64,000 nt of DNA, from positions 7,378,001 to 7,442,000 of the forward strand of contig NZ_CP109596.1 of NCBI RefSeq assembly GCF_036327755.1, written 5' to 3'. Position numbers and translations under genes: made by a program. The notes under the pieces were generated by a model that saw only the letters and a program-made list of their open reading frames with translations, searched no databases and was not told the DNA's origin. The stretch is from Nocardia sp. NBC_01503 (GTDB lineage: Bacteria > Actinomycetota > Actinomycetes > Mycobacteriales > Mycobacteriaceae). Shown here piece by piece: positions 1-9,323 of this stretch. Every line of letters starts with the position of its first letter. Positions within the stretch are counted from its first letter, which is position 1.

Positions 1-2
1 CG

Positions 3-1217
3 TGGGTGCGCGGGCATCCGGAGCGGCGGGTCTCCCTGGGCGCGCTGGAGTGCGCCATGGGGCTGTACCTGCTGTGGAATATCGATTCGATTCTGCAACC
101 ACACGAGTACAAGCCGATTCTGTATCCGCTCACCGGCATCATGCTGGACCTGTGGCGATATCTGATCATCGGCACCGGAATTCCGTTCGCCATCTACCTG
201 GTGTCGCGGATGATCTTCGACAATCGCCGCGCCATCGGCTTTCTCATCACCACGCTGCTGAGCTGTAGCGCGTACTCGGCGTGGGTGAGCATCGCGCAGT
301 TCCACGGTCCGAAGGCGCTGGTGTGGCCGAAATACATTGTGCTGGCACCGGCCTGGGCCGAGCGGGCGGTGGGGCTGCCCAATCAGCCCGAGGTCAATGG
401 GCTGATCCTGATCGTGGGATACGTGCTCGCACTGGTACTGCTCGGCACCGAGAAGCGACCGCGCTGGCATCAACTGCTGCTGGTGGTGATCGCGGTGGCG
501 TGCGCCTACTCGGTCTACCTCACCCACACCCGTTCCATCTGGCTCGATTTCGCGGTGGTGGTACTGGCCGGGATCGTGCTCGGCAAGGGGTATCGCGCGG
601 GTTTCGTGGTGACCGCGCTGGGCACCGTGGCGATGATCGGTTTGAACTGGTCCACCTTCACCAGCTCCGATCGCAAAGCGGGCGGTGTCGCCTCGACCAA
701 CGAGGTCTACGACCGGCTCAACGCCGATGCCACCGCGGTGTGGGCGTTCCTGCAGAAGCCGTTCGGCGGTTGGGGTCTCGGACGGTTCGTGTCGGTGAAC
801 ACCTATCGGCACCAACAGTATTCGCCGAGTACGCCGTGGGAGCGCGGGCTCGGCATCCCCGCGCACGAGACCGAGCTCGGCATCCTCGCCGAGCTGGGTA
901 TCGTCGGACTGCTGCTGTGGCTGACCGTGCTGGTGCTGCTGGCCCGCCACCTGTTCACGGCCTATCTGCGCCTGCCCGCCGACGGGCTGATGGGCCGCCC
1001 GCTCGCCTTCATCGCGGTGACCGCGTTCCTGTCACTGGTGCTTGGCGGTCTCTTCGTGGATCTGCGGATGTTCGACTATCCGAGCACCATGGTCTTCGCG
1101 CTGGTGGGCGCGGCGGTCGGCGCGGCGGATCGCGCATCCGAACGCCCGCGGGTCGATCCACTCGCCGCGGGCGCGGATCACCGCGCCGCCCTGCGCGCGC
1201 GGAAGACCCTGGCGTAG
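3..1217 (+). CDS. O-antigen ligase/polymerase-like membrane protein (5' partial)
   Basis: The reading frame is open to the left edge, so the N-terminus is missing. The visible ~404 residues are a polytopic membrane protein with about eight hydrophobic segments. A long non-membrane loop in the middle carries NxTxR-like and polar stretches (FTSSDRKAGGV to TPWERGLGIPAHE), followed by HETELGILAELGIVGLLLW. A large periplasmic loop ending in an H-x-x-x-x-x-x-E/LGLxG-type segment is typical of the O-antigen ligase/Wzy family, which joins or polymerises lipid-linked oligosaccharides on the outer face of the cell membrane. It converges with the glycosyltransferase at 1178 and overlaps it by 40 bp. Polymerase (Wzy) and ligase (WaaL) roles cannot be separated by sequence alone; the neighbouring flippase and chain-length protein favour polymerase. 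Confidence 0.72.
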   Translation, partial: WVRGHPERRVSLGALECAMGLYLLWNIDSILQPHEYKPILYPLTGIMLDLWRYLIIGTGIPFAIYLVSRMIFDNRRAIGFLITTLLSCSAYSAWVSIAQFHGPKALVWPKYIVLAPAWAERAVGLPNQPEVNGLILIVGYVLALVLLGTEKRPRWHQLLLVVIAVACAYSVYLTHTRSIWLDFAVVVLAGIVLGKGYRAGFVVTALGTVAMIGLNWSTFTSSDRKAGGVASTNEVYDRLNADATAVWAFLQKPFGGWGLGRFVSVNTYRHQQYSPSTPWERGLGIPAHETELGILAELGIVGLLLWLTVLVLLARHLFTAYLRLPADGLMGRPLAFIAVTAFLSLVLGGLFVDLRMFDYPSTMVFALVGAAVGAADRASERPRVDPLAAGADHRAALRARKTLA

Positions 1218-2380
1218 AAGTCGACGAGGTTCTCGCGCGAAGTGTCCCAGGACAATTCGCGCTCGACCCGCGCGCGGCCGAGGCTACCCATCCGGTCGCG
1301 CCGGGCCGGATCGTCCAGCAGTTCGGCGATGGCCTCGGCGAACCCCAACTCGTCATTGTCGGGCACATAGACCGCGGCCGCACCCGCCGAGACGCGCGCC
1401 TCGGTGAGGTCGAAGGAGACCAGCGGCCTGGACATGGCCATGTATTCGACGACCTTGTTCATGGTCGAGACGTCATTGAGCGGATTGCGCGGATCCGGTG
1501 AGAGACAGATATCGGCCGTGGACAGGCAGGTCTGCAGGAACTCGTCGGAGACGCGGCCGGTGAATTCGACCAGGTCGTCCAAGCCGAGTTCTTTCGACAG
1601 CGCCACCAGATCATCGAAGGCGTCACCGCTGCCCATGAAGATGAAGTGGATATCGGTGCGCCCCAATTTGTCTCGCAGCTGGGCTATCGCGCGCAGGGCG
1701 TAGTCGACGCCGTCCTGCGGGCCCATCACGCCGAGATACGCACCCAAATAGGGCTTTCCGCGCTTGAGCTCCGAATCCGGTTCGCGCGGGATGAATTTGG
1801 ACAGATCGGGTGCGCTGCGCACCACCGTCACCAGTTCCGGGACCATTCGGCCGCGTTGGATGGCGACCTGCCGATAGCTCTCATTGGTCGAGATGACCGC
1901 ATCGGCGCAGGCGAAGGTCGAGCGCTCCAGCAGCTTCGACACCCGATAGAGCACTCCGGTGCCGCCGAATCGGGACAGGAACAATTCGGGCACCAGGTCA
2001 TGGTGATCGAAGACGAAGCGCGTCCCGCCGACCCGCAGGACCAGGGCGATCAGGAACAGCAGATCCGGCGGATTGCACGCCTGCACCACATCGATCGGCC
2101 CCTCGCGCCGCACCCGCAACGCCAGGCGCAGCGTATGCCACAGCGCGAGAGAGTATTCCCGCAGATAGCCGCCGGGTCCGCCGGTGGCCGCGCGCAGCGG
2201 GTACCGCAGAATGCGCACCCCGTCGATGGTCGCCTCGGGTTCCCGGTCCTGTTTACCGCCCATGGGGCAGATGACCGTGACCCGATAGCCCGCGTCGACC
2301 AGCGCCCGGCTCTCCTGCCAGACCCGCCGATCGAAGGGGACCGAGAGATTCTCCACCAGGATCAGAATGTGTCCACTCAC
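1178..2380 (-). CDS. GT-B glycosyltransferase (GT4-like)
   Basis: 400 residues with two Rossmann-like halves. The N-terminal acceptor half starts HILILVENLSVPFDRRVWQE, a signature of GT4 enzymes of exopolysaccharide loci. The C-terminal donor half has the block NDVSTMNKVVEYMAMSRP, the variant of the EX7E donor-binding motif usual in this subgroup. It should transfer a sugar from a nucleotide donor to a lipid-linked oligosaccharide at the cytoplasmic membrane face. The GTG start at 2380 overlaps the TGA of the upstream gene by 4 bp (GTGA), pointing to translational coupling in a leftward operon running from 9145 to 1178. Donor and acceptor sugars are unknown. Confidence 0.85.
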   Translation of the reverse strand: MSGHILILVENLSVPFDRRVWQESRALVDAGYRVTVICPMGGKQDREPEATIDGVRILRYPLRAATGGPGGYLREYSLALWHTLRLALRVRREGPIDVVQACNPPDLLFLIALVLRVGGTRFVFDHHDLVPELFLSRFGGTGVLYRVSKLLERSTFACADAVISTNESYRQVAIQRGRMVPELVTVVRSAPDLSKFIPREPDSELKRGKPYLGAYLGVMGPQDGVDYALRAIAQLRDKLGRTDIHFIFMGSGDAFDDLVALSKELGLDDLVEFTGRVSDEFLQTCLSTADICLSPDPRNPLNDVSTMNKVVEYMAMSRPLVSFDLTEARVSAGAAAVYVPDNDELGFAEAIAELLDDPARRDRMGSLGRARVERELSWDTSRENLVDFYARVFRARRAAR

Positions 2381-3504
2381 CTGTTCACGACCTCTTCCAG
2401 GGCCTGCTCCGCGGCCGCAATGCTCGATTTCAGGGTGAAAAACATTTCGACGCGATCGCGCGCCGCCAGGCCCATACGTCTGCGGGCCGGGGTATCGGAC
2501 AGCACCTCGATGAGCCGTCGTGCCAGTTCTTCCGGATCGCGTGGCGGGACCAGGTATCCCGTCTCACCGTCGGCGATCATCTCCGGTACGCCGCCGACCG
2601 CCGTGCAGACCGCCGGGCGGGCGGCAGCCATGGCCTCGAGCAGCGCCATGGGGAAGCATTCGACGCTGTAACTGCTGAGCACGAACACATCCATGGCGCG
2701 CAGCAGGGTCGCGATATCGGGGCGATTGCCCGCCAGCACCACCCGGCCGCCCAGATCGGCTGCCCGGTCCTCGATCGCGCCCCGCATCGGACCGTCGCCG
2801 ACAATGAGAAACTTTGCCGCGGGCAGCTTTTCGGCGACGATGCGGGCCGCCGCGAGGAAGGTGGCGTGATCCTTCTCCGGACGCAGCGCGGCAATGATGC
2901 CGACCACCAGATCGTCGGCGCCGATGCCCAGTTCGGTCACGGCACCGCGGTCATCGGCGATCTCGAAGGCCGAGGGATCGACGCCGTTGTAGATCACCTT
3001 GACCTTGGACTCCGGATAGCCGAGATCGTCGGCCAGGTACCGGATCTGGGCGCGGGCCACACCGAAATAGGCCGAGGTGCGCCGGTCCAGAATCCGATCC
3101 ACGGCGGTCCGGAATCGCCCGCGCGGCTCGATATCGCCGTAGTTGTGCACCCAGACAACCGAATTCGGCACCCCGGCCCACCAGGCGGCGATCCGGCCGA
3201 GCGCCTCGGCGTTGTAACCGCGCGTGATCACCACATCCGGGCGTTGCTCCCGCATGGCTCGCACGAGATCCCGCAGCGCCGGACCCGCCTGCCGTTTGGT
3301 GCGGCGCAGTGCTCGCGCGGGCACACCCGCCGCGGTCAGGTGGGCGAACAACTCACCCTCCTCACCGATACAGATGACCGAGGGTTCGAAGCGCGTGCGA
3401 TCCAGGTTGGGCAGCAGGGTGGTGACGTGCCGTTCAGCTCCACCGACCCGCAGGTCCGGGACCACATAGAGCACCCGAATCGGTTGGTGCGCCATAGCAT
3501 TCAT
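2377..3504 (-). CDS. GT-B glycosyltransferase (GT4-like)
   Basis: 375 residues starting MNAMAHQPIRVLYVV. The start is taken as the ATG at 3504 because it forms an ATGA overlap with the stop of the gene at 3501; the frame stays open upstream but there it only shadows that gene. The N-terminal glycine-rich loop (VPDLRVGGAERHV) and the C-terminal donor motif E-CFPMALL-E (EX7E) mark a retaining GT4 enzyme. The mid-protein block VVGIIAALRPEKDHATFLAAA is typical of the family's second Rossmann domain. It belongs to the tight leftward polysaccharide operon and probably adds one residue of the repeat unit. Specificity is not predictable. Confidence 0.87.
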   Translation of the reverse strand: MNAMAHQPIRVLYVVPDLRVGGAERHVTTLLPNLDRTRFEPSVICIGEEGELFAHLTAAGVPARALRRTKRQAGPALRDLVRAMREQRPDVVITRGYNAEALGRIAAWWAGVPNSVVWVHNYGDIEPRGRFRTAVDRILDRRTSAYFGVARAQIRYLADDLGYPESKVKVIYNGVDPSAFEIADDRGAVTELGIGADDLVVGIIAALRPEKDHATFLAAARIVAEKLPAAKFLIVGDGPMRGAIEDRAADLGGRVVLAGNRPDIATLLRAMDVFVLSSYSVECFPMALLEAMAAARPAVCTAVGGVPEMIADGETGYLVPPRDPEELARRLIEVLSDTPARRRMGLAARDRVEMFFTLKSSIAAAEQALEEVVNR

Positions 3505-4565
3505 CGCACAATCTCCCGGTAGATACCGTCGAAGCGCCGACATACCACGGCGATGTCGAACTCCTCGCGCACCCGCCGCAGTGCCGCCGCCCCCAGTCGC
3601 ACGCGCAGCTCGGTATCGCCCACCACTCGTCCGAGCGCCTCGGCGAGGGGTTCCACCTCGCCGGGCGGCACCATGAGCCCGCAGGTTTCGTCGACGAGGT
3701 CCGGGATGCCACCGACCGGGCAGGTCACCACGCAGAGTCCGCGCGCCATGGCCTCCAGGATCGCCATCGGCTGGCCCTCCCGATGCGAGGGCAGCACCAA
3801 TACCTGTGATGCGGCGAGCAGCTCTGGAATACGTTGCGGGCCTACCCATCCGGTGACCTCGACGCTGGTGTCGATCCCGAGGTCGGCGACCATCTTGCGG
3901 GCCCGGTCCACCGCGCCGTCCCCCGCGATGATCAGTCGCGCGCCGGTCTCGCCGGTCGCCGCGATCATCCGCTGCCAAGCTTCGAGCAGGGTGAAGGTGC
4001 CCTTGCGCGCACCGATCTCGCCGAGGAACAGCACCTGCACCGGCGCATCCGAACGCTGTTCGACCTGCGCCTCGGGTCGAATCGCATTGGACACCACAAT
4101 GATCCGCGCGCTGGGCGCGATACCACGCAATGCCACCGCCCACGGCTCGCCCAGCGCCACCACGACCGCCGCACCGCGCAGCGCGTCTCGAATGGCGGCT
4201 TGGAGCAGCCCCGGCGCTTCGTCGTAGAACACACTGAAATCGGAGCCGTGTACATGCAGCACAACGGGTTTACGGGCCGCCCGCGCGATCAACTCGAACA
4301 GATACTTGCGCGGAAAACTGCCGTACGAGGACAGATGCAGGTGCACGATGACGGGCCGGTGCACCACCAGCCGGTACAGATAGACGAACAGCGCCTGGGC
4401 ATAGACCATCAGCTTCGTCCCGACCCCGCCGTCCCGATGGGTGGCCACATGCCGGATATCCCACTCGGTCCAGATCGGCGTCTCGCGCATCTCCCGGACG
4501 AAGGTCGCCACCCCGCCGCGCGTGTTCATGCTCGTCGATACCCACAGGGCTCGTTGCCGTTTCAT
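3501..4565 (-). CDS. GT-B glycosyltransferase (GT4-like)
   Basis: 354 residues. The N-terminus (ALWVSTSMNTRGGVATFVREM) contains the GGV acceptor loop, and the middle has VVLHVHGSDFSVFYDE. The donor half has VLFLGEIGARKGTFTLLEA and the EX7E motif E-GQPMAIL-E. These are hallmarks of cytosolic membrane-associated GT4 glycosyltransferases in exopolysaccharide gene sets. It sits between the gene at 2377 (4-bp overlap) and the Wzz-like gene at 4577 (11-bp gap), so it is almost certainly cotranscribed with them. It is one of three consecutive GT4 genes, consistent with sequential assembly of an oligosaccharide repeat. Confidence 0.87.
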   Translation of the reverse strand: MKRQRALWVSTSMNTRGGVATFVREMRETPIWTEWDIRHVATHRDGGVGTKLMVYAQALFVYLYRLVVHRPVIVHLHLSSYGSFPRKYLFELIARAARKPVVLHVHGSDFSVFYDEAPGLLQAAIRDALRGAAVVVALGEPWAVALRGIAPSARIIVVSNAIRPEAQVEQRSDAPVQVLFLGEIGARKGTFTLLEAWQRMIAATGETGARLIIAGDGAVDRARKMVADLGIDTSVEVTGWVGPQRIPELLAASQVLVLPSHREGQPMAILEAMARGLCVVTCPVGGIPDLVDETCGLMVPPGEVEPLAEALGRVVGDTELRVRLGAAALRRVREEFDIAVVCRRFDGIYREIVR

Positions 4566-4576
4566 CGCCGCCCGCG

Positions 4577-5983
4577 TTATTCGGGTCCGCGCGAGGGGGT
4601 GAAGACCCGCTCGCCCGGCGCTACCGCTCGCGACGGCGCGGGCGCGGCGTCATCGCCGCTGGCCCGTCCCGGCGCATCGATGAGGACCGCGCCGAGCACG
4701 GTGGTCTCGACCGCCTCGAGCAGGCGGTAGGCACGCCGGGCCGGACCCGACTTGGTGCTGCCGCGATCGCAGACCAGGACGGTGAGCCCGGCGGTCGCCG
4801 TGATCACCTGCGCCTCAACCGCATCCAGCAAGGGCGGCGCGCTCACCACGACCAGGTCGGCGCGCTCGTGCAACTGCGCCAGCAGGCGGGTGAAGCGCTC
4901 CCGGCTGAGCGCCGTGAACGGATCATCGCCGGTGCTGCCGGGTAGTAGTTCGCGCAGATACGAATTCCTGGTCTGGATCAGCGTTTTGCCGAGATCGGCG
5001 CGCCCGGCGAGTATTTCGGCCACCCCGGCGCCACTGGGCCTGCGCAGGTCGGCATGCACCAGAATGGTGCGCACACCCTGGCGGGCGCGTTCGTCGGCGA
5101 TCGCACGCGCCACGATCTCCACGCCCGCGCCCGGCTCCGGCGCGACAATGGCCACCGCCGCCCGTTCGGCGGGTGCGGCCAATCCGACGGCGGTCACCAC
5201 CTGTTTGAGCGCCCGATCCCGTTCCGCCGCATACTTCTCCGACTCGTCCGGCACCACGGCGAGCGCGGTCACACCGACCTTCTGTTCGAGGTCACCGGCG
5301 GTGCGCAGCCGCCGCGACACCACCCCGAGCACCAGCGCCACCAGCGCGCCGATCAGCAATCCGCCGACACCGTACGACATGAGCGTGGGCCAGCGCGCCG
5401 GATCCTGGCGCACCACATCCGAGGCCAATTGCAGGTCGATGAGCTTATTCGAGGTGTCGGCATTGATGCGGTTGATCGCATCCTGCATCTGGGTCAGCGA
5501 GACATCGCTGACCACACCATTGGCGGCGCGAATATCGTCGAACGGTTTGCGCACCGCGGCGATGGCGGCATCCTGGGCGGCGCGCAGCCGGGCATTGATC
5601 TCATCGCGAAAGGCGGTGCCCGCCTTGGTCGCGGCATCCTGCGCCTGTTGCGGGGAGTCCGCCGTCGCCTCGATATAGAGGATCGGACTGGACGCGACGG
5701 TTCTGGCCGACAGCGTCACACCCTTGGGCAGGCCCGTACTGGATTTGAGCTTCGCCTGATACGCCGGATCACCGAAGTACGTCGCATAACCCACCGACAG
5801 CACCGCGTCCTGATCCGGGGCGCGGTTGGGTGAGCCGACCGTCATGGCCACCCGGCCGGTGTACGCGGGCTGGGCGCCGAGCGTACTCACGAACCCGAGC
5901 GCCACCGCGAGCGCGGTGAGCGCCAGGACCAGCCATTTGCGACGCCAGATCCGTTGCGCGTGAACACTTGCGGCGCTGTTCAA
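4577..5983 (-). CDS. Wzz-like chain-length protein fused to a degenerate BY-kinase-like domain
   Basis: 468 residues. Membrane segments lie near residues 18-37 and 201-222, enclosing an extracytoplasmic Wzz-type region; a cytoplasmic P-loop-like domain follows. This is the single-chain layout of actinobacterial capsule regulators that join a Wzz domain to a bacterial tyrosine kinase. The nucleotide-binding motifs are damaged. The Walker A site reads APEPGAGVEI (281-290), lacking the Lys and Ser/Thr of GxxGxGK[S/T]. Walker A' is kept as ILVHADLRRP (307-316). Walker B reads LVVVSAPPLL (377-386), with Ser where Asp is expected. The C-terminus has no tyrosine cluster. It probably still helps set chain length with the flippase and polymerase but is unlikely to be an active kinase. 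It overlaps the flippase gene by 4 bp. Confidence 0.8.
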   Translation of the reverse strand: MNSAASVHAQRIWRRKWLVLALTALAVALGFVSTLGAQPAYTGRVAMTVGSPNRAPDQDAVLSVGYATYFGDPAYQAKLKSSTGLPKGVTLSARTVASSPILYIEATADSPQQAQDAATKAGTAFRDEINARLRAAQDAAIAAVRKPFDDIRAANGVVSDVSLTQMQDAINRINADTSNKLIDLQLASDVVRQDPARWPTLMSYGVGGLLIGALVALVLGVVSRRLRTAGDLEQKVGVTALAVVPDESEKYAAERDRALKQVVTAVGLAAPAERAAVAIVAPEPGAGVEIVARAIADERARQGVRTILVHADLRRPSGAGVAEILAGRADLGKTLIQTRNSYLRELLPGSTGDDPFTALSRERFTRLLAQLHERADLVVVSAPPLLDAVEAQVITATAGLTVLVCDRGSTKSGPARRAYRLLEAVETTVLGAVLIDAPGRASGDDAAPAPSRAVAPGERVFTPSRGPE

Positions 5984-7716
5984 TTCGTCTCCCTCGAAGG
6001 ACCGGGCTCCGCGTTCCTGGGTATCGCCGTCCCGGAGGCATCGTTACGTCGTCGGCGTGGCGTCAGTCGGCCTGTCAGCCGCGCGAATCCGCGAATCACC
6101 TCGGGCGCGAGCACCCCCAGCACCAGTAGGTAGATCAGCATGAAGACGATGGTGTCCAGCGTCAGCAATCCGATCGCGAGCAGAATCGGACGTGAATCCG
6201 AGTGCAGCACTTGATGTTCCAGGTACCAGGTGGCGGCCAGCGCCAGCACTGCCGCGGGCAACGGCGGACCGACCGCGCGCAGCAGCGCCGGCAGCGATAT
6301 CCCCATGGCCGATCGGGCCAGCGTGGTCACCAGCACGGCGACCACCAGCATGGTCCCGGAGGTCGCGAGCCCCACCCCGACCAAGCCGAAGTGCTTCACC
6401 AGCACCAGCAACAGCCCGAGGCCGACCACGATCTCGGTCGCGGTCTGCCAGTTCAGGAGTTTGGTACGGCCCACACCCTTGATGGCTTCCTCGCTGACGC
6501 TCATCCAGGCTTTGCCGAGGCCGAGCCCCGCCATGGCGACCACCAGTGCACCGGCCTCGCGCCAGCGCTCGCCGAAGACCACCACCACGGCCGGTTCCCC
6601 GAGCGCGATGATCAATCCGGACAGGGCCGCCGCGCCCACCGTGGTGAGCCGAATGGCGCGCAGATAGGCGGCCTCCATCCGCGCCGGATCCCGCTCCTCG
6701 GCGATTCGGGCAAAAGCCGGAAACAGCGAGAACGCACCGACTTCCACAATGAATCGCACCGGAATCTGCGCGATCCGCTGACCGTATCGATAGTGCCCGA
6801 GCGCCGCGGAACTGAGTCCGCGCCCGACCACCGCGGCCTCGACGGTGCTCTGTACCCGCGCGCCCAGCATATTCACCACAACCGGTGAGCCGTACCGCGC
6901 CAGCTCCCGCCACAGTCGGATCGACGCGCGTCCGCGCCCCGGCCGCCAGCGCGCCAGCCACCAGACCGTGATCACCCAGACCACATATGAGGCATAGCTG
7001 CCGATGACCATGCTCCAGACGCCGAATCCGCAGGCGGCCAAGGCCACCGAGACGACGGCGAAACTCACCGACACCGCCGGGCCGACGACAATGCGGCGCT
7101 TGACGCTGAAATCGCGCTGTAGCAGGGCTTCCGGCACATTGGTGAGCGCGAAGATGAGCAGGAAGCCCGATGTGGTCGCCGCGATCAGCCCGATGGTGCG
7201 ATTGTGGAAGATCATGCCGATGAGGGGCGCGGCGGCCAGTGCGCCGAGCGTCATCGCCAGACCGTTGACGAGCGAGGCGCGAAAGACGGTCTCGGCGGTG
7301 TCCGCCACCTCCGTCTCGCGCTGCACCAGTCCGGACCTGAGGCCGCCCTCGACGAAGGTGGTCAGCAGCATGGTGAGTACGGTGCCCGCGGCGAAGATGC
7401 CCACCTCGGTCGGGCTCAGCAGGCGTGCCAGCGCGATGGTCTGCCCGAAGGAGACCAGTTCGCCGAAGGCCAGTGCCGCCGCGGATGCGACCGCCACCCT
7501 GCCGACCTGTTTGGTGAGCGTCGAACCGCCGTCGGATACGCCGGATTCGCTTCCCGGCCCGACGGATTCGATGGTGGGCGGCGCACCCGGCTCCACCCGG
7601 GTCAGGGCGGTGGGCAGATAGATCTCGACAGTTTCGGCATCGTGTATATGCCGCAGAATCAGGTCGTAGGCTCGGATCGAGGCCCGGTCCGGATTGTTTC
7701 CGTCGTGTCTATGCAT
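5980..7716 (-). CDS. Polysaccharide flippase (Wzx/MOP superfamily)
   Basis: 578 residues. A ~70-residue polar N-terminal extension precedes about 12-14 hydrophobic helices. The first membrane region, VASAAALAFGELVSFGQTIALARLLSPTEVGIFAAG, is the classic polysaccharide biosynthesis protein motif (G-x-x-x-ARLLsPxexGxfa). The C-terminal tail is arginine-rich (TPRRRRNDAS). It should flip undecaprenyl-linked repeat units across the cytoplasmic membrane for polymerisation. The start at 7716 overlaps the pyruvyl transferase stop by 8 bp, and the stop overlaps the Wzz-like gene by 4 bp. The N-terminal extension is longer than usual, and a later start is possible, but the tight overlap supports this one. 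Confidence 0.86.
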   Translation of the reverse strand: MHRHDGNNPDRASIRAYDLILRHIHDAETVEIYLPTALTRVEPGAPPTIESVGPGSESGVSDGGSTLTKQVGRVAVASAAALAFGELVSFGQTIALARLLSPTEVGIFAAGTVLTMLLTTFVEGGLRSGLVQRETEVADTAETVFRASLVNGLAMTLGALAAAPLIGMIFHNRTIGLIAATTSGFLLIFALTNVPEALLQRDFSVKRRIVVGPAVSVSFAVVSVALAACGFGVWSMVIGSYASYVVWVITVWWLARWRPGRGRASIRLWRELARYGSPVVVNMLGARVQSTVEAAVVGRGLSSAALGHYRYGQRIAQIPVRFIVEVGAFSLFPAFARIAEERDPARMEAAYLRAIRLTTVGAAALSGLIIALGEPAVVVVFGERWREAGALVVAMAGLGLGKAWMSVSEEAIKGVGRTKLLNWQTATEIVVGLGLLLVLVKHFGLVGVGLATSGTMLVVAVLVTTLARSAMGISLPALLRAVGPPLPAAVLALAATWYLEHQVLHSDSRPILLAIGLLTLDTIVFMLIYLLVLGVLAPEVIRGFARLTGRLTPRRRRNDASGTAIPRNAEPGPSRETN

Positions 7717-9145
7717 GCTCGATATGCGTCCGTTCGAGCAGTTCGAATAGCCGCTCGTAGAGCTGCTGACCGCTCACCACCTGCTCATCCGCCCGGGCGC
7801 GCAGACTGTCCCGCAGCTGCGGGGCGTCCTCCCAGCTATCGGCGATCGCGGCCCCGAGTCGTTCGACGAAGTCGGGATCGTCGAAGTGCACCAGGCGCAC
7901 CCCGCCCTTGAACATATCGTCCAGGCCCAGGAATTTGTCGTCGTAATACTCGGTGGAGGTGAGCGCTACGACCGGAATGCCCTGGCTGAGAGCGAAGACC
8001 GCGAGGTGGTAGGCACCGGTGACCAGGACACGGCACGAGGCGAGCTGTTCGGCGACATCGGCCGGGCGCACGAACAGGGGCAGCGGTGCGGCCGGATTCG
8101 CGCTACCGCGCACCAGCGGCAGGGTGGTGGCGCGGTCGGGTGAGCCCGGCGTCTCGGCGATGATGAGCGGTACCAGTCGGGCCCCGAACTCGGCCGCCGC
8201 CGCACGCACGGCAATACCGACACCGTCCTGTGCGCGCCGCGCGACCGGTGAGTACTTCGCCACCCGCAGGCAGACGCCGATATCACCACCCAGCTCCGGC
8301 GAGCGGGCATCGCGCGCGAGTTCGATCGCGTCGTCACCGGTTACGGTCACCGCGCCCGGTGGCACACCGAAGGATTCCAGTAGCGCCGGTCCGCGCCGCC
8401 GCTCCCGCAGGGCGATGAGCGGCAGCCCGGCCAGTACCCGCGCCGCCCGCGCCGACAGCTCGGGATCGCGCAGCGGGCCCAGGCCCTGACCCACCAGCGC
8501 GGTGGGAATACCTGTGTCGCTTGCGTATTCGAGCAGATCGAAGACTCGACCGGCCTGCGGGATATCGGCATCGGTCAGATATCCACCGCCGAGCCCGACC
8601 ACCAGCGACGCTCCGCGCACCGCCCGCGCCGCGCCCGGATGTCGTTGCTCGATACGCGGCGTGGTGTCGGCAACCGTTCCCGAATCCGGTCGCGGAGCGA
8701 TGCCAGCGTCGACCGTCCGGGGCTCGTTGTCCGATGTCGTCTCGGTGCGGCCCTCGGTGACCTCGGCTCGGCCTCCACCCCGGTTGCGCAGCGTGTCCCG
8801 CACGTGAATCGCCCTGGGCAGCAGCCAGGCTCGCGCGCGCAGCCAGCCGATCGCCACCGGGCCCACCACCGCCGGTCCGAGAGCGGCCGCTACTCGCTCG
8901 CGCAGCCCCGGATCGCCCCAGGGATCGCGGTCGCCGACGGTGATCCCCACCGTCCCGGGGAAGTATGCCGCCACCAATGCGGGCGATTCGGTCATGATTC
9001 CGATGCGCACCAGGGGCCAGCGCGCCCGTAACCGGCGCACCGTCACCTCGAGCATGGCCACATCGCCGTAATTGCGAAGCCAGTACTCACTGTTCTCGAT
9101 GAGGACCCGGTGCCCGGATCCCCCACACGGCAGTCCGGTTCCCAT
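7709..9145 (-). CDS. Polysaccharide pyruvyl transferase family protein
   Basis: 478 residues. The ATG at 9145 is preceded by GGGGGAGG 6 nt upstream, which decides the start although the frame stays open further. The N-terminus VLIENSEYWLRNYGDVAMLEVTVRRLRARWP and the later blocks LVVGLGGGYLTD, ALVGQGLGPLRDPE, VTGDDAIELA and VTGAYHLAVFALSQGIPVVAL match the pyruvyl transferase family, which moves pyruvate from phosphoenolpyruvate onto a glycan sugar as a ketal. A low-complexity insertion (about 185-235, rich in R, T and E) is unusual. It is the first gene of the leftward operon and faces the acetyltransferase at 9324. A paralogue lies at 22410. The acceptor sugar is unknown. Confidence 0.83.
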   Translation of the reverse strand: MGTGLPCGGSGHRVLIENSEYWLRNYGDVAMLEVTVRRLRARWPLVRIGIMTESPALVAAYFPGTVGITVGDRDPWGDPGLRERVAAALGPAVVGPVAIGWLRARAWLLPRAIHVRDTLRNRGGGRAEVTEGRTETTSDNEPRTVDAGIAPRPDSGTVADTTPRIEQRHPGAARAVRGASLVVGLGGGYLTDADIPQAGRVFDLLEYASDTGIPTALVGQGLGPLRDPELSARAARVLAGLPLIALRERRRGPALLESFGVPPGAVTVTGDDAIELARDARSPELGGDIGVCLRVAKYSPVARRAQDGVGIAVRAAAAEFGARLVPLIIAETPGSPDRATTLPLVRGSANPAAPLPLFVRPADVAEQLASCRVLVTGAYHLAVFALSQGIPVVALTSTEYYDDKFLGLDDMFKGGVRLVHFDDPDFVERLGAAIADSWEDAPQLRDSLRARADEQVVSGQQLYERLFELLERTHIEHA

Positions 9146-9310
9146 CTTCGACCTCCCCCGGCCACGCATCCGTGCCGTACCTTGCGTTCGGCTCCGATTG
9201 CTCTGCAACAGTATCTCAATTAGCCACACCCACAACCGCTTTGCAACTCTTCGCACCCCGATGCGCAGCGGATTCACCACTACGCGGCACCCCGGCGCGC
9301 GTTTCTCCGG

Positions 9311-9316
9311 TAGCGT
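9311..9316 (+). promoter_or_regulatory. Putative -10 box of a leaderless transcript
   Basis: TAGCGT fits the actinobacterial TANNNT -10 pattern and ends 7 nt before the ATG at 9324. No Shine-Dalgarno sequence is visible, so transcription may begin at the start codon. The spacing recurs at several other genes here. The divergent region 9146-9323 otherwise shows only an AT-richer patch near 9215-9245. Confidence 0.35.
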
Positions 9317-9323
9317 CGATGAC

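Noticed and set aside
3505..4143. N-terminal extension of the GT4 gene at 2377
   Set aside because: The upstream frame only shadows the GT4 gene at 3501; the ATGA overlap at 3501-3504 fixes the start.
4577..5983. Active bacterial tyrosine kinase
   Set aside because: Walker A and B residues needed for ATP use are missing.
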